Part shown: one piece after another, positions 4,079 to 10,674 of the stretch | How positions within the stretch are numbered: the stretch's first letter is position 1 | Layout of the letters: each line of letters opens with the position of its first letter | DNA from: an uncultured Oscillospiraceae bacterium | GTDB lineage: Bacteria; Bacillota; Clostridia; Oscillospirales; Acutalibacteraceae | Reading direction: 5' to 3' | Assembly: GCA_900544515.1 (NCBI GenBank) | Contig: UQVI01000055.1 | Span: 1-10,674, forward strand | DNA: 10,674 nucleotides | Position numbers and translations under genes: made by a program | The notes under the pieces: generated by a model | Databases searched by the model: none | What the model was told of the DNA's origin: nothing | Seen by the model: only the letters and a program-made list of their open reading frames with translations

Positions 4079-7000
4079 TCATCTTACTGTTACCGGTTGT
4101 CCAACTGACCAATCGGTATAAACATCACTTCCGTTTATACGCTGATACGTTCTTATTTTAACATAATACTGACCTTTGCTCACGTCTTTAAATTCAGCCT
4201 TTGTGTTGTTATTTCCAAAGGCTGTTGCTATTCCACCTGAACCGCTGCCTGGCTTTTCATATTTTACCTGATAGCCGGCTGCACCTTCTACGGCATTCCA
4301 ATTTACAAGAATACTGTTGGACGTGGTTGTGATATTCAATTGCGGATTTTGAAGTTCATTTACAATATAAAAACTTACTGTGGTCTCTCCCTGATAATAT
4401 TCAGAATCAATTGAAATATGCACATTATATTTACCGATTTCCGTTCTTCCCTCATCTAATGTAAAGGTATAATCGCCTATCAAATTCCCATTCTTTTCCT
4501 TAACGGAAATTTCAGGTGTTTTCACCGTACCATCATAGATAAACACTGTTTCTGATAAGGTAACAAAAGGAGAATAAAGTGTTGTAGTTGATGCAATATT
4601 ACCACATACTTTACATTTATGATCTATTTTTCCATTTGCAGTAAAGGACGCTTTGCTGATTACTTCCTCAGTATCGGAGTGCGACACTGCAGCAATTGCT
4701 TTCCCCTTTTTCAGCACCTTATTACATACTGCACAAACCGTATCACCTGTATATCCCTTTTCAACACAGGTCGGCTCCTTTGCATTAACAATCCTTGTTA
4801 CAGTATTTTCATTATGCCCTACGGCTGCTGTTTCCCTGCCCTTTTCAAGAATTTCATTACATCCGCTGCAGGCTATGTCACCACTGTAGCCTTTGTTAAT
4901 ACAGGTAGGTTCAACAACATTTGTAATATATGTACCTGCATTATGTGTGCAACCTTTAACAAAAATATTTGTTGAGCCTTCAAGAATAAGGCCGTCCATT
5001 GATACAGTAATCTTTAAGCTATGTGTTCCGTAGGTACTTGTATCGTATTCCATACGTGCATCATACTGCTTCAGCATATCACTTGTGATAGCACCACCGC
5101 TTATAAGAACAATGCTTGCTGAACTGATATCTATTTTTTCATTCAGTTCATACTCTGTTTTTTCAAGCTTTACAGATTTTATAATATTAGTCGCCAATCC
5201 ATAATGGGCATAGAGATTCATATCCTCATTTACTATAAAATCATTTTCAACCTTTTCACCGTATTCTCTCTCTGTATACCAGCCTAAAAATTTTGTCAAT
5301 CCTGATGATTTTAAATCAGGAGCATCCAAGCGATCACCTTTATTCCGTGTAAGCACCGTATCGTCCTTTGCATTATTGGTATACAATGTGATGAAACAAA
5401 TATTTTCATCTCTCACCCAGTGTGCATAATACATCACACTGTCGAGGGATTCAACCTTATCACTTGCTTCCAGCTTTACACCACCATCAGCCTCTGTATA
5501 CCAACCGTCAAATCTGTAATTCGGCTTCGCTGCCATTGGGAGTTCACCAAATGCCTGTGTATATCCATACTCAAGATAATCAATCTTTTCATTTGTGCTG
5601 CTTAATACACCGCCATTGGCATTGAAATAAATTTTAACGTTAACAGGTTTCCACTTTGCTTTAAGTATATGATTAAGCGCAGTGTCACCAACACCGGTAT
5701 AATCATTTATTTTATTATTTCCATTATACCAGCCCTCAAAGATAAAGCCGTTCTTTTCAGGAACAGGAAGTTCGCCATAGCTGTTATGAGAATAGATTGT
5801 TTTACTCTTTATATTACATATTCCACCGTCACAATCAAAGGTAACGGTTGCTTTTGTTTTATACCACAGCGCATAAAGCGTTTCATAATAATTTTCAAGC
5901 TCTAAGACTGTATCGCTTGTGATATGAATGGTATCAAAATTTTCGTTATATGCACACCAGCCAAGAAAATTCCAGCCCTCTCTTGTGGGAACAGGCAAAT
6001 CACCATAAGGTCTTCCATAGATGAAGTCCTTTGATTTCACATCACATTTACCGCCATTGGCATCAAAATGAACTGTAAGCATTTCATTTTCATCTATCCA
6101 AAGTGCAATAAGTGTTCCGTCACCAAATGAATTATCCTGACGCCACTGGTCAGACGTTTTATAAATCCGCGAATTGAACTTATCATACCAGCCTACAAAA
6201 TAATAACCGTCTTTCACAGGTATCGGCAAATCAACGGATGGTCTCATACTTGATACCTTAAGCGCAGTAACAGCACATTTTCCACCGTCTGCATCAAAGG
6301 ATATTGTTTGTACATAAACCCATTTTGCTGTTACAACTGCATCCTTTTCCTGATTATATATTGTATTATCTGACAGAGGCATTTCATACTTGCGTCCATT
6401 CTGGCGCTTATAACTAATGTCCTTATTATACCAGCCGATAAAATCATATCCGTCTTTTTCGGGCACAGGCAATTTGCCGACAGGCTTACCGTATGTAACC
6501 TCCACACTGTCTATATTACACTTGCCGCCGTTGGCATCAAACGCCATTAAATAGGTATGATTTACAGGTTCTTCCGCAGGATGCTCAATCGGTAATGTTA
6601 CATCCGCTTTTGTTGTGCTTTCCTGTTTATCGTTTATACTATTCGACTTAGTCGTTACCGGCTGAGGTGTATTTTGCTTGCTTGCTTTTTCCGAATCTTT
6701 TATCGGCTGCGTTGTGGCTTCTTCTGTTTTCTTGGCAGTTGTTGAAGGAACTTCCTCGACCACAGTTTCATTATCATCTTCAGCACTTGCTATGAGTCCC
6801 CATTCCTGGAGTTTTTCCGAAATAGAATTCACAACCTCCTGTGCAACGTTATAATCAAACACTTTTGCAATAACCGTATTTGCGGTTAACGCAGATAAGA
6901 GAATGATACACGCAATAAGTGATGCACGCATAGCACGGCTCATATTATTAAATTTGTTCCTATGGCACAGTTTCAGAATTTTATCATAACCTGCAAAAGG

Positions 7001-7198
7001 AATAATCACCGCACGGTTGTCATCTTCATCCAGCTTACTCAGCAAATCAATACACTCATCAATAAGCTCCGTATCCATTTCATCAGCCTTTTCAATTTCT
7101 TCATCAATTACTGAATTCAGAAAAGCTTTCATTTCACCAACAAAAAGCTTATCAGAATACAAACGACCGATTACATTCTTATCTACTGTAATATTCAA
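4079..7198 (-). CDS. Large membrane-anchored surface protein with anti-sigma-like N-terminus, InlB B-repeats and Fn3 end
   Basis: This 1039-residue protein has an acidic cytosolic part (1-90), one membrane helix (about 92-113, preceded by basic residues, so the N-terminus is inside) and a Thr/Glu/Lys-rich linker (140-215). Five InlB-type B-repeats follow (about 215-597, each with FxxxGG, LPxPxxxGxxFxGW and AxW landmarks) and a degenerate sixth (598-668). Then come an Ig-like segment (670-748), two tandem Cys-containing repeats (750-840), a further Ig-like segment (about 876-947) and a fibronectin type III domain (950-1039). There is no LPXTG signal, so anchoring is through the helix. The TTG start (7196-7198) overlaps the sigma TGA in TTGA and follows GGAGGG by 8 nt. 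Pairing with an ECF sigma gene suggests the N-terminus is a membrane anti-sigma factor and the exterior a sensor or adhesin. It lacks the zinc HxxxCxxC motif. The role is inferred. Confidence 0.8.
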   Translation of the reverse strand: MNITVDKNVIGRLYSDKLFVGEMKAFLNSVIDEEIEKADEMDTELIDECIDLLSKLDEDDNRAVIIPFAGYDKILKLCHRNKFNNMSRAMRASLIACIILLSALTANTVIAKVFDYNVAQEVVNSISEKLQEWGLIASAEDDNETVVEEVPSTTAKKTEEATTQPIKDSEKASKQNTPQPVTTKSNSINDKQESTTKADVTLPIEHPAEEPVNHTYLMAFDANGGKCNIDSVEVTYGKPVGKLPVPEKDGYDFIGWYNKDISYKRQNGRKYEMPLSDNTIYNQEKDAVVTAKWVYVQTISFDADGGKCAVTALKVSSMRPSVDLPIPVKDGYYFVGWYDKFNSRIYKTSDQWRQDNSFGDGTLIALWIDENEMLTVHFDANGGKCDVKSKDFIYGRPYGDLPVPTREGWNFLGWCAYNENFDTIHITSDTVLELENYYETLYALWYKTKATVTFDCDGGICNIKSKTIYSHNSYGELPVPEKNGFIFEGWYNGNNKINDYTGVGDTALNHILKAKWKPVNVKIYFNANGGVLSSTNEKIDYLEYGYTQAFGELPMAAKPNYRFDGWYTEADGGVKLEASDKVESLDSVMYYAHWVRDENICFITLYTNNAKDDTVLTRNKGDRLDAPDLKSSGLTKFLGWYTEREYGEKVENDFIVNEDMNLYAHYGLATNIIKSVKLEKTEYELNEKIDISSASIVLISGGAITSDMLKQYDARMEYDTSTYGTHSLKITVSMDGLILEGSTNIFVKGCTHNAGTYITNVVEPTCINKGYSGDIACSGCNEILEKGRETAAVGHNENTVTRIVNAKEPTCVEKGYTGDTVCAVCNKVLKKGKAIAAVSHSDTEEVISKASFTANGKIDHKCKVCGNIASTTTLYSPFVTLSETVFIYDGTVKTPEISVKEKNGNLIGDYTFTLDEGRTEIGKYNVHISIDSEYYQGETTVSFYIVNELQNPQLNITTTSNSILVNWNAVEGAAGYQVKYEKPGSGSGGIATAFGNNNTKAEFKDVSKGQYYVKIRTYQRINGSDVYTDWSVGQPVTVR

Positions 7199-7749
7199 AA
7201 TAAATTCCCTCCCTTGTCATTTTCTTCGAGAACCTCATCAATCAAGGATTTTATTTTCGTTCTCAATCTTGAGGTTCGGTTGGCAACTGCCGCAGGCTTG
7301 ATTGAATAATAATCACCGAGTTCTTTAAGACTGAGCCTTTGAACATACTTTTGCTGATACAATAATTGCTCATCTTCGCTCAGTTTATTTATCAGTATTT
7401 CCTTTAGATAATCATAATCCAGATCAGCAGTGTGTTCAAAGCTTTCGTCAACGGATATGTTTTCAGCAGTCTCAAGATCTGCTCGTCTCTTTGCGTCACT
7501 GTAATATTCAGAAACACAACGCTTGACCATATTGTCCGCCACTCTGTATAAGAATGCTTTAGGATTTTCAATCGTCTCGCCGTTAAGTATTTTATTGTAG
7601 TAAATCAAAAAGGCGTTCTGAATACAATCATCAACAGAAGCGATTGCTTCACCCAATCTGACTGTACAATATTTTGTCAGCAAATTGCCGTACATACTGT
7701 ATGCTTGCTGCAGCTTTTCATCTGCAGCTGCTTTGCTTATCTTCACCAT
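7195..7749 (-). CDS. ECF-type RNA polymerase sigma factor
   Basis: This 184-residue protein has the two-domain ECF layout. Region 2 (about 20-80) includes DDCIQNAFLIYY and NPKAFLYRVADNMVKR, which recognise and melt the -10. Region 4 (about 124-172) has LSEDEQLLYQQKYVQRLSL followed by a helix-turn-helix ending NRTSRLRTKIKSL, which contacts the -35. ECF factors are normally held inactive by a co-encoded membrane anti-sigma factor, and the overlapping next gene is a good candidate. I prefer the ATG at 7749, which follows GAGGGGG with a 5-nt spacer. The upstream in-frame ATG at 7779 has only an A-rich leader before it. Whether the gene controls its own promoter is not evident, as no convincing -35/-10 pair was found upstream. 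Confidence 0.9.
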   Translation of the reverse strand: MVKISKAAADEKLQQAYSMYGNLLTKYCTVRLGEAIASVDDCIQNAFLIYYNKILNGETIENPKAFLYRVADNMVKRCVSEYYSDAKRRADLETAENISVDESFEHTADLDYDYLKEILINKLSEDEQLLYQQKYVQRLSLKELGDYYSIKPAAVANRTSRLRTKIKSLIDEVLEENDKGGNLF

Positions 7750-7849
7750 ACAATCCCCCTCTACAAAGAATGAATTCATTTCTTTTCATAAGGTAGTCAC
7801 AGAAAATAAAAAATATGTCAAAAAAAGTCGGAACTTTTTAAAAAGAAAA
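7750..7849 (-). promoter_or_regulatory. Upstream region of the sigma gene; contains an A/T hairpin and a lone TTGACA
   Basis: This stretch must carry the promoter of the sigma/anti-sigma unit. TTGACA occurs at 7816-7821 on the minus strand, but no good -10 sits 16-18 nt downstream. TGTGACTACC (minus strand, about 7793-7802) is a candidate for an alternative sigma element. Just upstream of TTGACA lies a 7-bp hairpin, AAAAAGT-TCCG-ACTTTTT (7822-7839). None of these is proven to be functional. Confidence 0.35.
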
Positions 7850-7896
7850 TCCTGTAATAAATCTGCACAAATATTATGCAAGAATTTATTACAGGA
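7841..7896 (-). terminator. Terminator of the VOC-GNAT-FlaR operon
   Basis: A 13-bp perfect inverted repeat TCCTGTAATAAAT / ATTTATTACAGGA (7850-7862, 7884-7896) encloses a 21-nt loop that itself contains TGCA...TGCA. On the minus strand it is followed by TTTTCTTTTT. It starts 8 nt after the stop codon of the P-loop gene. Confidence 0.8.
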
Positions 7897-7904
7897 CTTT
7901 TGCA

Positions 7905-8450
7905 TTAACCGTCCGAGTTAACCGTATTTGAATGGAACACATCATTTATCAGATAATCATTTACTTGCTTTCTGTTTTTGAAAACAATCAGGTTGACATC
8001 CGGATATTCGTTTATCATTGCGTACAAATGCCGTCTGTTTTTTGAATTGAACTGCAGAACTGATTTGAAAAAAGCAATTTTACTTTTATCAAATTTTTCA
8101 ATATTGTTCTTACCACCTACATCATCTCTCTGAATACCGTAATCTTTAATCACTCTTACAATCGAGCCAACCAGGCAGCTAAAAGGACTGAAATCGAAAT
8201 AGAATACTGTATCGCACAGCTTTAATCTGTCACAAACGGATTCAATATGATTTCCGTCTATAATCCATTCAGACCTTTGCATTTCTTCTTTTAATATTGA
8301 ATTGGCAGTATCTTCGTCCGCTCTCTGCCAATTATCCGTCCAAAAAATTTTATCAATAAAAATCAGGGGAATATCAAGCTTTTTACTGAGCTGTCTGGCA
8401 AAAGTGGTTTTGCCAGAACCGTTACCACCGATAATCATAATTCTTTTCAT
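7905..8450 (-). CDS. FlaR-like (DNA topology modulation) P-loop kinase family protein
   Basis: This 181-residue protein opens with MKRIMIIGGNGSGKTTFARQ, a beta-strand and complete Walker A loop (8-15, K14, T15). EWIIDGN (61-67) and DTVFYFDFS (80-88) are typical of the adenylate-kinase-like group annotated as topology modulation protein or FlaR. The substrate of this family is not settled. The fold suggests phosphoryl transfer to a small nucleotide-like acceptor. The ATG at 8450 is preceded by AAGGA with a 6-nt spacer, overlapping the TAA stop of the GNAT gene, so translation is probably coupled. Length is normal for the family. Confidence 0.8.
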   Translation of the reverse strand: MKRIMIIGGNGSGKTTFARQLSKKLDIPLIFIDKIFWTDNWQRADEDTANSILKEEMQRSEWIIDGNHIESVCDRLKLCDTVFYFDFSPFSCLVGSIVRVIKDYGIQRDDVGGKNNIEKFDKSKIAFFKSVLQFNSKNRRHLYAMINEYPDVNLIVFKNRKQVNDYLINDVFHSNTVNSDG

Positions 8451-8459
8451 ACAATATCC

Positions 8460-9020
8460 TTACAGTTTCATTCCATAAACGATGCCCGCACCCTTTGAAA
8501 GAACACGGAAACCGCATTTTTCATAAAAGGCAATGGCTCCCTTATTCTCCCTTGAGACAGAAAGCATCAGACCACTAATATGTTGTTCTTTCAGATGATG
8601 AAATAAAGCATTCATCAATTCCTTACCTATATGCTGTCCCTGATAGGCAAGCAAAATATCAATATGAAGATGTGCAGGATATTCCTTTGCGTACTTAGAA
8701 ATAGAGCTGACTTCACTGCGTGCTGATATAGAATAGAAAATACCGAGCCTTCGGATAGCCGCAAGCTCGTTTCTGAAGAAATCGCGCTTATAAAATTTAT
8801 AATCCACAGCACATAAAATATAACCGACAGGCTTATCATTCTCATCAACCGCAACAAAGCTATGCTCTAAGACTCTTGTATAATAACGATTATACATTAA
8901 AAGCGTATATTCCCTGCGTTTATCATTTGAACAAAGAAAAGGCGGAGCAGTTTCAATACAAATATGTTCAACTGCAGCTTTATCAGCTGACATCATAGGA
9001 CGAATTGAAATACCCTTCAT
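8460..9020 (-). CDS. GNAT acetyltransferase related to the OGA/hyaluronidase-associated type
   Basis: This 186-residue protein has the GNAT core: VGYILCAVD (65-73), EYPAHLHIDIL (113-123) and the acetyl-CoA loop YQGQHIGKEL (126-135), then VSRENKGAIAFYEKCGFRVL (155-174). The YPAHLHIDILxxYQGxxIG pattern resembles the acetyltransferase-like domain found with bacterial O-GlcNAcases and free-standing relatives in Clostridia. The substrate is unknown. It lies 20 nt after the VOC gene and 9 nt before the P-loop gene, in one apparent operon. The last base of the ATG is at 9020. I see only a weak ribosome binding site, so translation may be coupled to the gene upstream. Confidence 0.82.
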   Translation of the reverse strand: MKGISIRPMMSADKAAVEHICIETAPPFLCSNDKRREYTLLMYNRYYTRVLEHSFVAVDENDKPVGYILCAVDYKFYKRDFFRNELAAIRRLGIFYSISARSEVSSISKYAKEYPAHLHIDILLAYQGQHIGKELMNALFHHLKEQHISGLMLSVSRENKGAIAFYEKCGFRVLSKGAGIVYGMKL

Positions 9021-9040
9021 ACATTCACCAGCTTATTACT

Positions 9041-9427
9041 TTATATAAAAGACCCGATTTCAATCAGATTTCCCTCAGGATCTGCAATATAGGATGTGTA
9101 CTGTCCCCATTCCATCAGTTGGGGCTCCATAACAGACATCGCACCCTTTGATACAACATCTTTAAAGGTTTTGTCAACTGACTCACGATTTTCAACACTC
9201 AAAGCAATTTCATAATGGCCGTTGATATCGTCAGCGTAATTGAAATTACGGTCAGTCATTTTTTCAAAATCCTTTCTGCCGTACAAAAGGAAGAGCGTGC
9301 CATCCTTTTCCAGATAAACATTACCTGTTGTTTCAGGCTCTTTAATCTCAAAGCCGAGAACATCACGGTAAAATCGTACCATAACCGCCATATCCTTAAC
9401 CAAAATACCAAATCCGTCTAATTTCAT
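9041..9427 (-). CDS. VOC-fold (glyoxalase/bleomycin-resistance-like) protein
   Basis: This 128-residue protein has the paired beta-alpha-beta-beta-beta halves of the vicinal oxygen chelate fold. The first half begins MKLDGFGILVKDMAVMVRFYRDVLGFEI. The second begins HYEIALSVEN (71-80) and ends with ADPEGNLIEIGSF (115-127), including the usual late metal-ligand Glu. The first-half ligand His expected near residue 5-7 (LDHxGI in classical members) is Gly/Phe here, so the metal site is incomplete or altered. That favours a binding or non-glyoxalase role. The ATG at 9427 has GAGGT 7 nt upstream. A longer in-frame start at 9475 lacks such a site. It leads the operon with the GNAT and P-loop genes. 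A weak promoter may lie in 9428-9519. Confidence 0.82.
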   Translation of the reverse strand: MKLDGFGILVKDMAVMVRFYRDVLGFEIKEPETTGNVYLEKDGTLFLLYGRKDFEKMTDRNFNYADDINGHYEIALSVENRESVDKTFKDVVSKGAMSVMEPQLMEWGQYTSYIADPEGNLIEIGSFI

Positions 9428-9519
9428 TTCAAATACCTCGCTAAAAAATTTAAGACAGTACGGTTGTTTATGCAAATAAAGTCAGACTATTTTCTCTGTC
9501 TAATCACAAATGATAACCA

Positions 9520-10560
9520 TTACAGACTTTTATCAAACATCCAATCAATGAATGGCTCTTTTTTATAAAAATGCTTTGCCATTTTGTGACCATACTTGTC
9601 CCATCGAGTATATCTCAAATTAGGATTAATTTCCTTAAGCTGAGAATAAATATAATCATCCGTAACAATACTTACATTGTTATCATCGGAAGAATGTGCA
9701 ATCCAAATAGGAATTTTACAATGTTCCTTTAGCACAGGTAAAAAATCTTTGTATTGCAGCATAATTCCCATAACAGGCACGGCAGCTGCAAACATTTCAG
9801 GAAACATAGAAACAGCATACCATACGCAGCATCCTCCAAAGGATGTACCAAAACAATACACACGATTTTTTTCAACTGAAAATTTATCAATAAGAAGATT
9901 TGCTAATTGTATACAACTGCTGACATAACCTGTAATATTAGAATTAAGAAAATTAGCTCCGTAAAACGCCTGTGGTATCAAAATATTACAATCAGGAAGA
10001 ACATTCCCTTTCATGAAATTCTTATACTCAATCAAAGGTTTAATATTATCATGACCGATACAACCGGCACCATGAAAATAAATCACGAACGGTGCTTTAT
10101 CGGATGCAGCCTTCCTAAATCTGAAAGGGATTACATCATTCTTATCAGAATCAACAAATAAATATTTATCAAATCCACTGGCAGATTTTGACACAAAATT
10201 AACTGTATTATTATATTTAGTGATTACACAGCTTGAATATCTTTTGTTACGCCTTATTTTCGATGCAATCCTAAGCCTGCTGTTCCAAAGCTGCCTTTCT
10301 ATCTTCTTAGTACATTTTTTTGATTTGACAACAGAACCATCGGGTTTAAACTCATAAAAATATTTATCCTCACCAATAAAATAGGCAGAAAGACCTAAGC
10401 CGAAACACCAATTGGTATTGGTTGCATCAAAAAATTCATGAATCTGACTATCATTAAAACAAAGTTTGAAAACTTCATTTTTACGGTCTGTTTCTGAAAT
10501 ATAATCCTTAACTGCATCATAATCAAGCTCAAAACTACTTGAATATTCATAATATTTCAT
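9520..10560 (-). CDS. Alpha/beta hydrolase, esterase/feruloyl-esterase-like, with an extra N-terminal region
   Basis: This 346-residue protein has a catalytic part from about 155. It shows the oxyanion strand FVIYFHGAG (158-166), the nucleophile elbow GTSFGG (238-243, Ser240), a likely acid Asp in HSSDDN (Asp292 or 293) and the catalytic His in YGHKMA (His325). The HGAG plus GxSxGG layout and the order of the triad resemble the PHB-depolymerase/feruloyl-esterase/prolyl-oligopeptidase-like esterases. Residues 1-140 form an extra domain with no motif I recognise. There is no signal peptide, so the enzyme is probably cytosolic. The ATG at 10560 has GGTGAT close upstream and a strong promoter at 10576-10604. 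No terminator is evident downstream. It may be transcribed alone or read into the VOC operon, 92 nt away. Confidence 0.82.
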   Translation of the reverse strand: MKYYEYSSSFELDYDAVKDYISETDRKNEVFKLCFNDSQIHEFFDATNTNWCFGLGLSAYFIGEDKYFYEFKPDGSVVKSKKCTKKIERQLWNSRLRIASKIRRNKRYSSCVITKYNNTVNFVSKSASGFDKYLFVDSDKNDVIPFRFRKAASDKAPFVIYFHGAGCIGHDNIKPLIEYKNFMKGNVLPDCNILIPQAFYGANFLNSNITGYVSSCIQLANLLIDKFSVEKNRVYCFGTSFGGCCVWYAVSMFPEMFAAAVPVMGIMLQYKDFLPVLKEHCKIPIWIAHSSDDNNVSIVTDDYIYSQLKEINPNLRYTRWDKYGHKMAKHFYKKEPFIDWMFDKSL

Positions 10561-10575
10561 ATAATCACCAAATTA

Positions 10576-10604
10576 AATATAACATGTTTATATGTAAAAG
10601 TCAA
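10576..10604 (-). promoter_or_regulatory. Sigma-A promoter of the hydrolase gene
   Basis: The -35 TTGACT (10599-10604) and -10 TATATT (10576-10581) are 17 nt apart, with TGT directly before the -10 (extended -10). It begins at the end of the T-run of the preceding terminator. Confidence 0.75.
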
Positions 10605-10639
10605 AAATAAAAAAGACGTTGTACTTTGTACAACGTCTT
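10605..10639 (-). terminator. Strong rho-independent terminator downstream of the rRNA end
   Basis: AAGACGTTGTAC / GTACAACGTCTT is a perfect 12-bp stem (10613-10624, 10628-10639) with a 3-nt loop. On the minus strand it is followed by TTTTATTTTT. It ends the transcript entering from the right edge. Confidence 0.9.
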
Positions 10640-10642
10640 AAG

Positions 10643-10674
10643 TGTCGGCATAACCTATTTTTCCGGGAGGCTGC
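10643..10674 (-). rRNA. rrf: Partial 5S rRNA, 3' end only
   Basis: The minus strand at the edge reads GCAGCCTCCCGG, then AAAAATAGG, then a final TGCCGACA. This fits the last part of Clostridial 5S rRNA: the helix IV/V segment with the conserved GGgAaAaTAGG, then the 3' strand of helix I ending TGCCGAC. A strong terminator follows at once, as is typical after an rRNA operon. Only about 32 nt are visible, so this rests on recognition of a short motif. Confidence 0.55.

Noticed and set aside
4619..4975. Plus-strand ORFs opposite the large surface protein (118 and 78 codons)
   Set aside because: They lie wholly inside a well supported minus-strand gene, overlap each other, have no recognisable domain, and reflect the repeat coding on the other strand.
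7750..7779. 10-codon N-terminal extension of the sigma factor
   Set aside because: Only an A-rich sequence precedes that ATG, while GAGGGGG precedes the ATG at 7749. The extension adds no conserved sequence.
9428..9475. 16-codon N-terminal extension of the VOC protein
   Set aside because: The internal ATG has GAGGT 7 nt upstream and matches the normal VOC start. The extension is not VOC-like.
9481..9506. Possible terminator after the hydrolase gene (AGAC...GTCT)
   Set aside because: The stem is only about 4 bp with no clean T-run, too weak to call.
1..10674. Genomic island, prophage or CRISPR locus
   Set aside because: There is no integrase, transposase, phage gene, direct-repeat array or tRNA-end duplication in the window. 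All genes run with the tRNA and the rRNA end in one orientation.

Overview
The window looks like chromosomal DNA from a low-GC anaerobic Firmicute. It best fits a gut Clostridia of the Ruminococcus/Oscillospiraceae kind, judged by base composition, strong GGAGG-type ribosome binding sites, TTGACA-17-TATNNT promoters with extended -10 elements, and an ECF sigma gene followed by a large InlB-B-repeat surface protein. Every gene I can support lies on the minus strand, so transcription runs from right to left. No transposase, integrase, phage gene or CRISPR array was found.

Layout, in order of transcription (right to left). The right edge (10643-10674) appears to be the 3' end of a 5S rRNA followed by a strong terminator. 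Next is a promoter and a stand-alone alpha/beta hydrolase (9520-10560). Then comes an apparent operon of a VOC-fold protein, a GNAT acetyltransferase and a FlaR-like P-loop kinase (7905-9427), closed by a 13-bp hairpin terminator. A two-gene unit follows: an ECF sigma factor (7195-7749) overlaps by one reading-frame shift a 1039-residue membrane protein (4079-7198). That protein starts at TTG, has a cytosolic anti-sigma-like N-terminus, one membrane segment and a long repeat-rich exterior. It ends at a 17-bp hairpin terminator.

The region 3764-4000 contains what looks like a complete translational-attenuation leader: a promoter, a 33-codon Tyr/Ala-rich leader ORF, three mutually exclusive RNA pairings and a terminator that abuts the ribosome binding site of a small GNAT gene (3347-3763). 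Behind it come a short P-loop relic, a HIT-family hydrolase (2864-3262) and a RimJ/RimL-like acetyltransferase (2311-2853). A second promoter then drives a MATE efflux pump (883-2229) and a YhhN-type lysoplasmalogenase (184-879), which are tightly coupled. At the left edge a promoter drives a CAU-anticodon tRNA (19-95), more likely isoleucine-2 (lysidine) than methionine.

How the parts work together. The sigma/anti-sigma pair reads as a surface-sensing switch. The attenuator puts an acetyltransferase, and perhaps the HIT and second GNAT genes, under control of ribosome stalling, as expected for response to a translation inhibitor or to an amino-acid/tRNA shortage. The rest are mainly small detoxification or modification enzymes. 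The attenuator is the most interesting feature in the window.
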